A stretch of DNA of 64,000 nucleotides, from positions 4,293,411 to 4,357,410 of the forward strand of contig JACMZG010001914.1 of assembly GCA_018340805.1 (NCBI GenBank), given 5' to 3'. Under the pieces are notes generated by a model. That model saw only the letters and a program-made list of their open reading frames with translations, searched no databases and was not told the origin of the DNA. Source of the stretch: Microvelia longipes (Eukaryota; Arthropoda; Insecta; Hemiptera; Veliidae). Positions 45,868 to 57,900 of this stretch are shown here, piece by piece; position 1 is the first letter of the stretch; each line of letters starts with the position of its first letter. Both the position numbers and the translations under genes were made by a program.

Positions 45868-46545
45868 TTAAAGAGGTTATAAACAAGTTCTTCAACAGGT
45901 TATAAACAAGTTTCAATAGGTTATAAACAAGTGAGGTTATAAAACAAGTTTCAACTAGGTTATAAACAAGTTTCAACTAGGTTATAACAAGTTTCAACAA
46001 GGTTATAAACAAGTTTCAACTATTAATACAAGTTTCAAACTAGTTTATAATCAAGTTTCAACTAGGTTTATAAACAAGTTTAAACTAGGTTAATCAAGTT
46101 TCAACTAGGTTATAAACAAGTTTCAATAGGATATAAACAAGTTTCAAATAGGTTATAAACAAGTTTCAACTAGGTTATAAACAAGTTTCAACTAGGTTAT
46201 AATCAAGTTTCAACTAGGATATAAACAAGTTTCAACTAGGTTATAAAAGTTTCAACTAGGTTATAATTCAAGTTTCAACTAGGTTATAAACAAGTTTCAA
46301 TAGGTTATAACAAGTTTCAAATAGGTTATAAAAGTTTCAATAGGTTATAAACAAGTTTCAACTAGGTTATAAACAAGTTTCAACTAGGTTATAAACAAGT
46401 TTCAACTAGGTTATAATCAAGTTTCAACTAGGTTATAAACAAGTTTCAACTAGGTTATAATCAAGTTTCAACTAGGTTATAAACAAATTTCAGCAGGTTA
46501 TAAACAAGTTTCAACAGGTTATGAACAGGTTTTAAACAACATTCC
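45868..46545. repeat. 22-bp minisatellite, about 30 copies
   Basis: Unit aggttataaacaagtttcaa plus ct, with many one-base indels and shortened units. Confidence 0.95.
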
Positions 46546-46750
46546 TACAATTAAATGTACCTAATAAATAACTGAATACAATACTTAAAAAAAATAATTA
46601 TTAATAATTAATTTTGTTGCTCATAACGACAAAATAGACTACTCGTCTAATTTATTTAAATTTAAAGTGACCAGCACATTGAAATTGAGTGATTATATAA
46701 ATTTATAAAATAGCTAAATATTAAATTTTACAAATAATTTGATTTAAAAC

Positions 46751-47023
46751 CATAGAGATATTATTACTAGAGAGGCTAAAGTCTACATCAAAAAAGTAAC
46801 CAATACATTTAAAACAGCACAAAATTATAGTAATACTTAATATAACATAAAGTTTTTAATATAAAATCAAGGTAAGAAAACCAACAGCATTTATTAACCT
46901 TAGCACAAATTTGGAGTTGGTTCAAATTGGGTAACACAGAGCCTCTGAGAGTCAACAAAAAGATGTTTCAAGCCTCTCAGTGTATTGGATTGGGTTTGTC
47001 CTCTCTAGTAATATATCTCTATG
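46751..47023. mobile_element. hAT-like MITE, copy b
   Basis: Ends catagagatattattactag and its inverse ctagtaatatatctctatg. Flanks tttaaaac and tttaaaag are a 7-of-8 match to a target duplication. It shares aaaaagtaacc and gcctctgagag with copies a and c. Confidence 0.8.
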
Positions 47024-47599
47024 TTTAAAAGGGCTTTTTTTAATCCAAAGGGCACATTGTGTTGAGCTTCTCCTTGAAATGGAACAGAAACAAAACAAAA
47101 TTAGAACATTCATCATAAACAGAAACAACATTAGAATATTCAAATATTCATGTCATGGGTAGTAGTGTAGTGTCTTCATCGCCACTGAAGTGATAGAGAC
47201 ATATCGCTAGGCTTTATTATATTCAAAAATGAATTTTAAAAATGGGGAAATCATTTAAAACAAGGATTATGATGGGAATTCTAAAGTGTTGAGTTTGAGC
47301 TAAACTGTTTCTTATTTTATATAGATAAACCTCACTCCACTTAAGTAAAGTAAGTAACTTAAGTAAGTGAGTTAAAATTCTTAAAACTCTATATCATTGA
47401 TAGTACTTGCAATCAAATCTGTACAACCAATCATGTTGTATTATGAATGCATTGGTGTAGCATTAATTCTGATATTTGATTTTAATTTTAGTATGTTATC
47501 ACTGGGACTTATCTTTTGATTTTAAAAACTTTTAAAGTCAATCGTATTAAATATTAGTGCATATAAAATTATGTATGTATTAATATAAATACCGCTTCA

Positions 47600-48350
47600 G
47601 TAGCATAAAGGAAGGGAGTATTCTATGTTATTAATATAGGAATTAGTTTTGCTCAATATTAAGTGATGTTTAAGAACTGACCTTACTGTCAACCCTATGT
47701 TATTAACATTGAAATAAGTCTAACTCCATATTGAGTGATGTTTCTGTACTCTTCTAACTGTTAATCCTATGTTGTAAACATTGGAATAAGTTTTACTCAA
47801 TGTTATGTAATGTTTAAACATAGACTTAATTGTTAATCCTACATAACATAGGAATAATCTTACTCAATTATGTAATGTTTAAACATAGACTTAATTGTTA
47901 ATCCTATTTTATTAACATAGGAATAAGTCTTACTCAATGTTATGTAATGTTTAAACATAGACTTAATTGTTAATCCTATTTTATTAACATAGGAATAAGT
48001 CTACTCAATAGACTTATTGTTAATCCTATTTTATTAACATAGGAATAAGTTTACTCAATGTTATGTAATGTTTAAACACAGACTTAATTGTTAATCCTAC
48101 TTTATGATCATAGGAATAAGTCTTACTCAATGGTATGTAATGCTTAAACACAGACTTAATTGTTAATCCTATTTTATTAACATAGGAACAAGTCTTACTC
48201 AATGTTATGTAATGTTTAAACACAGACTTAATTGTTAATCGTATTTTATTAACATAGGAATAAGTTTTACTCAATGTTATGTAACGTTTAAGCACAGACT
48301 TAATTGTTAATCCTATTTTATTAGCATAGGAAGAAGTCTTACTCAATATA
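47600..48350. repeat. About 74-bp minisatellite, about 9 copies
   Basis: Unit ttattaacataggaataagt, cttactcaatgttatgtaat, gtttaaacatagacttaatt, gttaatcctatt. Copies toward the right are most alike; left copies are diverged. Confidence 0.93.
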
Positions 48351-48494
48351 AAGACATGTTTCAATACTTCCTTAACAATATGATGATCAGTACCCTTACA
48401 TTTTGATAAACCTATGTTATCCTGTAAATGGTTTTATTGATGAAATTATAAGATAAACATGTGGCAGGTTTGTGGAAAAATATAAACAAGTAAA

Positions 48495-48700
48495 AATTAT
48501 TGTAAGTATAGGAGCAAAAGCAATAAATGTCATGTAAGTATAGGAGCAAAAGCAATAAATGTTGATAAGTAAGCAATAGGAAAAGCAATAATGTTATGTA
48601 AGTATAGGAGCAAAAGCAATAAATGTCATGTAAGTATAGGAGCAAGAGCAATAAATGTCATGTAGCAAGAGCAATAAATGTCATGTATGAAACCTTACAG
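48495..48700. repeat. 32-bp minisatellite, about 6 copies
   Basis: Unit gtaagtataggagcaaaagc plus aataaatgtcat, with one shortened unit. Confidence 0.92.
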
Positions 48701-49028
48701 GTAAGGAGAATGAAAACATTTATGCACTTCTTTAGATTAGACAACACATTAGTTTTTTTTGTGTTTATTTACCTTCACCATTGAAGAACTATTATGCTGT
48801 GATTTATGAATACTAAACAAAGGGTGTCATTTTATCTAAAGAAGTACCAACATTTAAATGAAAAAACATTTTAATTCTGCAAAAAGATTTATGTTTTATT
48901 TATTCCTGACTTCTGCAATGACTACATCAAGTATCAGTTACCTGCTTTGTGAAAATGCTGAAATATATAAAATAGATAATACTATGTGGAAATGGTATAT
49001 CAAACATGTTATTTCAATTGGCTCATAG

Positions 49029-49315
49029 CATAGAGATAGTATAACAAATAATTTGAATTTTGAAACGTTAAAAAAGTAACCTGAATACATTTAACTATTA
49101 ATATAATCAAATAAACGGTGAAAAATTACAATGACTCAGAGAATGTTTAGCATATAAAACAAACCAAAAACAAATTCAGTTCACAAACAAGTGAAAAACA
49201 CTTTTAAAGAGGTTTTAATAATGTTTCGCAGAGCCCCTGAGTGTCCCAAAATGATTTTTCAAGCATCACAATATATTGAGAAAGGTCATACTCCCTCTAG
49301 TAATATATCTCTATG
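49029..49315. mobile_element. hAT-like MITE, copy c
   Basis: Left end catagagatagtataacaa and right end ctctagtaatatatctctatg. Inside are ttttgaaacgttaaaaaagt and gcagagcccctgagtgtccc, as in copy a. No clear target duplication. The 160-codon open frame at 49191-49673 runs out of this element and is not a credible gene. Confidence 0.75.
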
Positions 49316-49724
49316 GAAACAAATTCTTATGGTTCTGTTAAATCTTCTGTTGTTTCTGGCTGTCAAGCATGGAACATGGCTTTCCAAATTGCTTTTGACG
49401 TTGAAGCTAGTCATGTTTTCAAAAAAAGAGCACATTCATTCATATAAATATCTCGAGGACCGCGCTAGCCACAGATGTGGTTGGCACCTCATTGTGCTCA
49501 AAATCTTCAAATCATCAGTAGAAATACTTTTTATCAAACAAATCATTTACTATAATTTTTTTAAAGTTAAAAGTGATGGCATTTTGATAACCTGTGTAGG
49601 ATTAATTCTAAATTCTAATAAATGTCATTCTTCCTCAAAAATAAGGTTTAACTTTTGTGACAAGTTTCATTAAAATTGGATCATTTTTTTAGCTGTAGAG
49701 GGTTTACAAGATATATGTGCATAT

Positions 49725-49742
49725 CTTAAATATATATATATA

Positions 49743-49789
<47 letters not shown>

Positions 49790-49802
49790 TATATATATAT
49801 AA
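49725..49802. repeat. AT-dinucleotide microsatellite
   Basis: Interrupted (TA)n tract. Confidence 0.95.
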
Positions 49803-50654
49803 TCAACTCCTATAGTAGAAGCGGTGAAACATCATATTATTCATATACATTCATCCTTTACCATACAAAGCGAAAGTCATTTATAATCTACATTCTGTTT
49901 GTTAGTTAATAATTGACCAATAGCTATAACAAATCTAAGGTAAACTTCCACATAGTATTTAGACAAAGTAGAGTATCAAACCATTAAAAAATGGAAACTG
50001 AATAAAAAATGATTTTATATTCATTACTTTTAATGAAAGTTTTCAAATTCATTAATATGCAAAACAATAATTATCTATTCCTTTTAAGAAATATATAACA
50101 ACAAAAATGTAAATAAAACTATGCAAAATTAAATAAAATAGGTATCTAACATGACACTAACAGATATTTGGAAAAAAAATATAAATTGCATTCTTGGAAA
50201 GCAAGCAACTGACACTGGCATCGTGTTAGGCTCCTAAACAGATAAGTCAACGTGAGAACAATTATTTTCATTATTCTGTGCAATAAATGTAACATAGTGG
50301 GTTTTAAAATAAAATAAAAAATTACTAAAACAAAAATTCTTATAAAATAAAATATTTAGCTATGTTAATTAAAGTTTGTTTAAAAAAAGCAAATTAAGTT
50401 AGAAGCTTGATAAGTTTAACAAATAGAAACCTCAATATTAAATATCATCCAAAGAGTTTCATTCATCTAGAGAGATCACTTTAATTTTTTTTTTGTTTTT
50501 TTTATCAGTCTGGGTTAGAATTATAAATGTTTCACAACAGTTCAAAGGAACGAAGAAAAGTAAAATGTCTAGTAGAAATTATTAAGTTCATGTAAATAAT
50601 TTTAAATACATTTAAAAATTAAATTTAAGAATAATAATAGTGATAGTAAATAAG
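49803..50654. other. Gene desert, nothing recognised
   Basis: AT-rich DNA without long frames. Confidence 0.4.
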
Positions 50655-51076
50655 GAGAGTAGATAGATCACCTAGCGAGTAGGCCATGTTATAGGGCCCT
50701 TCTCACTAACTCTATTACATAGAAGATAGTTTTTTAACTTATGACTCCAAGCAAAGGCATTTTGTGTGTAATCCACAGAAGAGCAGCCATGGCTTAAAGC
50801 CATAAATTTCAATAGCAACTTCTATAGCAACAATACGTGCTTCACTGTAAGATTCTTAAGAGTCCTAAATTTTGACAAAACTCAAATTCATTTGGTGTTA
50901 GGGATCTTTAACAAATATCTGTCAAGGAACCTTCGACCTAAAATCACTGTCGAAGAATGTCACCAACCAGGATTTCTATTCCTTGCATGAAAATCCAAGA
51001 AGACCTGGCCCAGATTGAACCCAGATGATCTGGATGGCTGGCACACGTGCTAACTATTACACTATCAGAACCCCCG
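50655..51076 (-). mobile_element. SINE-B copy 3
   Basis: The - strand head is a good tRNA-like promoter: ctgatagtgtaatagttagc (box A region) and ctgggttcaatctggg (box B). The body has tgtcgaaggttcc, and the tail gggccctataacatggccta matches copies 1 and 2. Confidence 0.8.
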
Positions 51077-51224
51077 AGAATGTTAATAATAATTTATAAA
51101 TAATATTATTACTAAAATTAGAATAACAATTAATTAATAAAAGTACATATTTGACAAAACCCTTTTCGACAATCATTCTAAGCAGGACAATCAAGAATGA
51201 ATCCCTTTTTAATGAGTAATCAAG

Positions 51225-51300
51225 AAGAGTTGATACTTTCTATTGGATATGAATATCCTTGGACTGGATATTTATTGGCTTAATGCCATCATCAGCAGGC
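51225..51300 (-). other. CTGATGATGGC motif on the - strand
   Basis: CTGATGA (51295-51289), then TGGCATTAAGCCA as a short stem; there is no GAAA box. A close relative of the other CTGANGATG hairpins in the window. Confidence 0.4.
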
Positions 51301-51399
51301 AGGTCAACAGTGCTACCAACAAATAAAGTTATATCAGTGAATAACTTTAAATCTCAATGAGAATGATGAGGAAGGGTATAGGAGAGGGTTTATATAGGG

Positions 51400-52395
51400 A
51401 GGTGTCGACCTGAGTCCGAGCAGTGGACCTGAGTCAGGGCAGTGGACCTGAGTCAGGGCAGTGACCTGAGTTGGACCTGAGTCAGGGCAGTGGACCTGAG
51501 TCAGGGCAGTGAACCTCAGTCAGGGCAGTGGACCTGAGGGCAGTGGACCTGAGTCAGAGCAATAGACCTGAGTCAGGCAGTGGACCTGAGTCAGAGTAGT
51601 GGGCCTGAGTCAGGCAGTGGACCTGAGGCAGTGACCTGAGTCAGAGCAGTGGACCTGAGTCAGGGCAGTGGACCTGAGTCAGGGCAGTGGACTGAGTCAG
51701 GGCAGTGACCTGAGTCAGGCAGTGGACCTGAGTCAGGGCAGTGGACCTGAGTCAGAGCAGTGGACCTGAGTCAGGGCAGTGGACCTGAGTCAGGGCAGGA
51801 CCTGAGTCAGGCAGTGGCTGAGTGGACCTGAGTCAGGGCAGTGGACCTGAGTCAGAGCAGTGGGACCTGAGTCAGGGCAGTGGACCTGAGTCAGGCAGTG
51901 AACCTCAGTCAGGGCAGTGGACCTGAGTCAGAGCAGTGGACCTGAGTCAGAGGACCTGGTCAGGCAGTGGACCTGAGTCCTGAGTCAGAGCCTGAGTCAG
52001 AGCAGTGGACCTGAGTCAGAGCAGTGGACCTGAGTCAGAGCAGTGGACCTGAGTCAGGGCAGTGGACCTGAGTCAGGGCAGTGAACCTCAGTCAGGGCAG
52101 TGGACCTGAGTCAGAGCAGTGGACCTGAGTCAGAGCAGTAGACCTGAGTCAGGGCAGTGGACCTGAGTCAGAGTAGATCAGGCAGTGGACCTGAGTTCAG
52201 TCAGGGCAGTGAACCTCAGTCAGGGCAGTGACCTGAGTCAGAGCAGTGGACCTGAGTCAGAGCAGTAGACCTGAGTCAGGGCAGTGGACCTGAGTCAGAG
52301 TAGTGGGCCTGAGTCAGAGCAGTGGACCTGAGTCAGAGCAGTGGACCTGAGTCAGAGCAGTGGACCTGAGTCAGGCAGTGAACCTGAGGAGTCAA
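51400..52395. repeat. 19-bp GC-rich minisatellite, about 50 copies
   Basis: Unit gcagtggacctgagtcagg with variants (agagcagtggacctgagtc, gtgaacctcagtcaggg). Higher-order blocks of several units recur. It stands out sharply from the AT-rich surroundings. Confidence 0.96.
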
Positions 52396-53675
52396 GTTGT
52401 GTAAGTAAGTCATCTGACGTTTGGATACAACTTTATTAGTTGAGAGCTTGGGATTAGATGTACCAGCAGTGATGACAATAAGCATAAATTGGTCTAAAAG
52501 ATGACGATAACTGATTATTTAATCGCTTTTTTAACTTGCAGTAAATATAACCTCCTCAATTTTTTATGTCCAGTTTCCAGAGTTATTGTCACATGATTCC
52601 TTGGTTTTAATTTAAACAAAGGTAAATATGACACACTAAGCACTCAGTTGTCCCTTATAAAATAAAATAACCATTTATAAGATTCAAAATTGTTAAATTA
52701 TTTGAAACAAATTGATTGATTTGTATTGAGAGAGACCAGGCTTGTAGCCAGCCAAAGCTTGCAGGGCAAAGGAAACAAATTCCGGAAAGGAAAATGTTTC
52801 ACTCACCTATAAGAGACTTTCGCTGAAAACTACTTTATCAGAGGGGGCAGCATTTTTCCAGGGGAGAGTGACCCCTCCCTAACTGCAGGCAACAAAACCT
52901 TGAGGTTCAATGATTAACAAAATATTAATTTATTTGGTATAAAAAATTAAATTTAAATCACTTATTTTGCTTTTTATGATTATTTAGCAGTATTTTAAGC
53001 TGGTTCACTAGTAAGTTAAAACCACGATTTTAAATATTTCAAAGCATTCTTACTTTGTTATCCATTTGCTAATATATTACAAAAGAATAACAGTAATCAA
53101 ATAAGTTATTAACTTATATCTTATATTAGAAAAACGTATTTTTCAGGGTATAAATAAAAATTAAAACTACAACAAAATGGAATAAAATTTTATAAATAGT
53201 TGACTAGAAAAATCACTAGAATTGTTAATTATTAAACAAAATAATTAAAAAAACATGCAATAAATTAAAAATATATCACATTTTTAAAAATTTAATCATC
53301 AGCTGTTTACAAAAAAACTTAAAAAAAATATAAAACTAAATAACCCTGAATAAATAATATTTTAAAAGTAATTAACTTATTAAACCCCATTTTATTTTAA
53401 TTTTAATTTGTTTTATTTGATATTTTTTTGTATTTAATTTAAATTCTGTTTTTTAATATAAGATTTATCTAAAAATTTCAAGGCAATGGTGACAATAAAT
53501 AAAGAATTTAAATTTATGGGTGCAGGTGCTTCAACAAACAGAACACCATGACCCCCTAAAAGAAACAACAAATAATTACTTCTCAGTTAAATTAAATAGT
53601 TAATGAATACAAAAAAAAGTTATAACTAACTAATACACATCATAAAACTAACAAATCCCCATTTAAATCTAACGA
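52396..53675. other. Gene desert, nothing recognised
   Basis: A slightly GC-richer piece at 52725-52905 (gccagccaaagcttgcaggg, gagagtgacccctccctaac) may be an old repeat; it is not assigned. Confidence 0.4.
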
Positions 53676-53679
53676 TAAA

Positions 53680-53681
<2 letters not shown>

Positions 53682-53732
<51 letters not shown>

Positions 53733-53752
53733 ATTATATATATATATATATA

Positions 53753-53822
<70 letters not shown>
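53682..53822. repeat. AT-dinucleotide microsatellite
   Basis: (TA)n with a few interruptions. Confidence 0.96.
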
Positions 53823-53824
<2 letters not shown>

Positions 53825-54655
53825 AAATTTCAAAGAAATGAGAAGTAATTAGTGACATTTTGAACATTGATATTGAAATTTATGCTTTGAAAAATTACTA
53901 AGAAAATCAAATAATTAATTAATTAATTTATCAAAAGATCAAAGGTTATATATATCGTACCAGGAAAGATATTTGTCAAGTTATTAAAGTGTAAATATGG
54001 TTACATCCATCTTGTATTTTCTTTGAAATGTAATATTTTATAAAAATTTTACTATGTTAATTTAGTTTATTAGTTCATAGCTCTGATGTATTGTAGGTTT
54101 CATGCGAAATGATGAAAAAAGGTTCCTTCGAGCCGGATTTTTAATTTAATTTGAAAACATCATCTCAACATATCAAGTGCTAAACTATGCTACCGCATTA
54201 GTTTTATAGTGCTAGACTATGAATTATAAATTTAGCAGCACATCTATTTTATGCAAAAGTGTTAACAAACTTCTTTTCACAAAAGTATTAAATTTTTTAA
54301 TACGCATACATTTACAAAACAAAAATTTGTTAAAAAAATATTTTTTCCATATAAAAAACTGTTTTAGTGTTTTATTTATTCATGTTTGCATTTTATCATA
54401 TTAAGGGGTCAAAGTGTTCATTTTATCTACATAAAGGTGTTGTTTTTAAAAATTTATTTTGCATCTCTATTATTTTTCTTAAAGAGACATACCTGTTTGA
54501 TTATAAAAATGAGTTAATTAGGTATTTTTGTAAATATTTAGTGTTCTGGATAATGTTTCCAGAATGTTTTGTCTACTTATTGAGTTCAAACTTGACTTAG
54601 TGGTTGCAGGAACTCACTAAACACGTACCTGTACAATTACAAGTAATTCCATTGT

Positions 54656-54667
54656 TTTATTTTTATT
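54656..54667 (-). terminator. Poly(A) signals of the fstl5-like gene
   Basis: Two adjacent AATAAA hexamers on the - strand (54661-54656 and 54667-54662), 50 to 60 bp past the stop codon. Confidence 0.7.
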
Positions 54668-54717
54668 ACAATTATTAAATTTATATGATACATTATTGTT
54701 TTTGTTTATACAAGTGC

Positions 54718-54947
54718 TCACTGGAGTCTGGTGGTGACCCATACAATAGCTCTAGGGTGAACTAATCCTCCGATCTCACAGTTAACGGTTCTAGTTTCTC
54801 CGTTGAGCACAAACAACGCTTCGTTAGCGGGTGAAACCATGAAGTGTCCGAAGACTCCAGATGCTTCGATCACTCTGTTTGGATGACCCCACTGCGCTAA
54901 ACCCGGCTCCATAGCTCGACCGACTCCAGTTATCATTTCCACTTTAC
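54718..54947 (-). CDS. fstl5-like terminal exon and stop
   Basis: 230 bp. Encodes KVEMITGVGRAMEPGLAQWG, HPNRVIEASGVFGHFMVSPA, NEALFVLNGETRTVNCEIGG and a last stretch ending WVTTRLQ before TGA (54720-54718). Confidence 0.93.
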
Positions 54948-57900
54948 CTAGAACAATTAAGCAAATAACAAGATTAATTTTGTGAAGAAATCCAGACAAG
55001 TTTTTATTGCAATCCTTGGCAGTCAGATAAACTGTAAGGAAATAACAAGAGTAGTAGAGTGGTTTTTACAAAAGGAGTACCAAAGAAATGAGACTCTGAC
55101 AAAGAAGTGGTACCTGAAAAGTGACTTAGTTAACTATTAGCTACCACTCTTATCACAGTGACAATAATTCAAAGAAATAGTACAGTATAGAATAAGTGTA
55201 TAAATATGTATAGTAAATAGTTTTAATAAATATAATACAATAATAAATAATTATATGAATTAATGAAAAAAATTAATAAAGCTACTATAAAACAACTAAC
55301 ATTAATTTGGACCAGGTATACCTGTAATTTATAAGATTATTTATTTATTATGTAAACTACCAACTCCTTTTAATAAATACTCCTTTTATTAAGAGGAGTA
55401 CTTTTAATTTCTACCTTATTTTTTAAAAGAAATATGGCACAGTATTTACAAAACATCTGCTTCTGTAGCTGCGGTCGTATAGTACTGGACTTCGGCACCG
55501 GAGGTCTGGGGTTCACAGCCCGGGCTGTGCTCTCAGTTTTTATGAATAGAATTTGATGTAAAAAAAATTTCACCAAATTTAGCTTTACTTTGAACATAGT
55601 AGATGTGACCCACCTGAGGTGGTTCCCCCTGGGCGAATACCCTGAAGGGCCGAAAGGCCCTAAAGCGGGTATTATTATTATTTACAAAACAACCCCTCTA
55701 AACGTATTGAATTAGTTTACTCAGGATAGTTATAAAATGGTAACAGTCCGAATGAGGTTCTTACCAGAGAGGAGATTAAGGAAAAGGATGTCCTCCTTGT
55801 CGACAGCAGATGCATAGAGATCATAACCGTGTGTTGTTTGTGACGGGTAGAAAGTCACATCACTAATGTTCAGGGTTGTCTTCACGTCGAACAGGAACTT
55901 CAGTCCACCCTCTAGAATCAAATCAAATTGGATTGCAGTCAAACTAAATCCTAATAACAAGTAGAAAATGTAATAAGAAATAAAACTAAATAAGTTTTCG
56001 TCCCCAAAGCCAGCATTCAACTGGTCATTATCAGTGCCTGTGAAAATTTAAAAGTAGATTATTCTATAACACATGTCTAAAGTCAGTTGACAGCCCATTA
56101 AAATCTCAATGCTTTTAATCCTCTTTTTTTAACAAAAAAAATCCCTTATATGTAACGAAAAACAATTCCCTACTCTGGCAACACTGTAAGTCAGGTTATG
56201 TTTTGAATTTTATAATTTGTTTTTATTTGATATCGTATTTTTTATTTTTTAAAAATTATTTATTTACTTTTTAAGTTGGAATATTATTGTATCTTTCAAA
56301 TTTATCAACTAAGTGTTGCTTTAAGTTTGTTCGGAAGTATGAATTAAGTGGAGTAAAAGTTGTTAATTACGTAATGCAATGGATCATAATAGTTCTATAA
56401 TAAAAGTTTATTTAAATCGTCAGCTATAATTACTTTTTTTTCCTAAACTAACTGCTTTTATTGAGTCAAGTTTATATAATTGAATGCGTATTGTTTCATA
56501 TTATAGAAATAATAATATTAAGTCAAGATTGTGATCTATTGAAAGACATGGTATTTTGAAAAAAACAATGCTGCTTCTTCTTCTTCTTGCTGTTTCAGAC
56601 CTTGTGCTGTGAAATTCCCTTGTAGATGTATGAATACCCCTCCCTACGAGTTTTGGCTGGCTATGGGCCTGATCCAAGTTAATACTGAACATGTTCTTGG
56701 CTGCTAGATAGAACAAAAATAGATAGATATAAGTATTAATCTAATCGTAACTAACCTATTATCTGCTGTACAACTAATGTAACACCCTGTATAGACCTGT
56801 CCACAGTGACAGCCAGCCTAGAGTTAGGCGACACATACGGTCTCCCATTCAACTCTATCTTATGAGACATGACAGTGTCCGTTAATGAGTCCATTACAAC
56901 TTGTCCTGTAGGTCTGTGAGTAACGGCTTCTTCACATTCAACCACCATTAGACCATCTACACATTATTAAACAAAATCATAAATATTTAACTATTTTTTT
57001 GCATTCCAGGGGGGTTTGTTGAGGATCGATAGCTCACGATTAAAATGAAATAAAATTAAACAGAATTGAAATATAAGGCCAATATGGTAGGGTTAAAAAA
57101 GAGAACTTAGTTGATATATTGAATGTTTACCTGCATAAAGAGGCAGTTAAGTAAACTAAAATGGATACATGTTCAGTTCTGAGTAACATAATAAAAATCA
57201 AAAACATACATCTATTAAAATTTATCTAAGCTAATTTAATGTCCTGTATTAATGTGTCAAAACCTAAATTAAAGCACTATTAGAGGATTTAAATTTTTGG
57301 CATAGTTTTGTAAATATTTGCGTATTTCAATACCCAATTTTTAAAACAATTCTGAAAACCCAAGAGTCAGAAAAGAAGTGCCATTTAATTTTTTCTTTCT
57401 CCAATCCTGAGTTATTTTACATTATAGTGGGTTTTGTCCTCATTTTAAATTCTTAGAAACCCCCCTTTAATCTAAGTTGAAAGTCATAACATAATTGTTA
57501 TGATTTTATGTAACCCTTAACTTACATAAGGGTTTAGTTTAAGTCGATGAACGTCTCAAAGTAACGTAGATATAAAGGAAATCTTGCTGTTAGAACCTGT
57601 ACATTTAAAAGTGGATCACTAACTGGAACTTTATACACCACCACACTCTAGCAAATTCAAGCCAAAAACTATATCTCATACAATAACCGTGTCAAGTATA
57701 AATATATTGTGTCATATTATTCCGGAAATCACAATATAACGAATCTGTGTCATAATAAAGTAGAAAAGAGTAAAGTTGATGTAATGTTTTTTTGCAAGCC
57801 GTACTATGCCAACAAACTAGCGTCCAACAGAAAGATCTATTTTCAGAAATGAAGAACATCATTTAGAACTATCTCAATTGGCTTTAATTTACCTTTTTCA

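Noticed and set aside
48026..48364. 112-codon repeated open frame on the - strand
   Set aside because: Product of the 74-bp minisatellite; no start, splice or family support.
49191..49673. 160-codon open frame
   Set aside because: It starts inside the hAT-like MITE copy c and runs into unrelated DNA; no protein family is recognisable.
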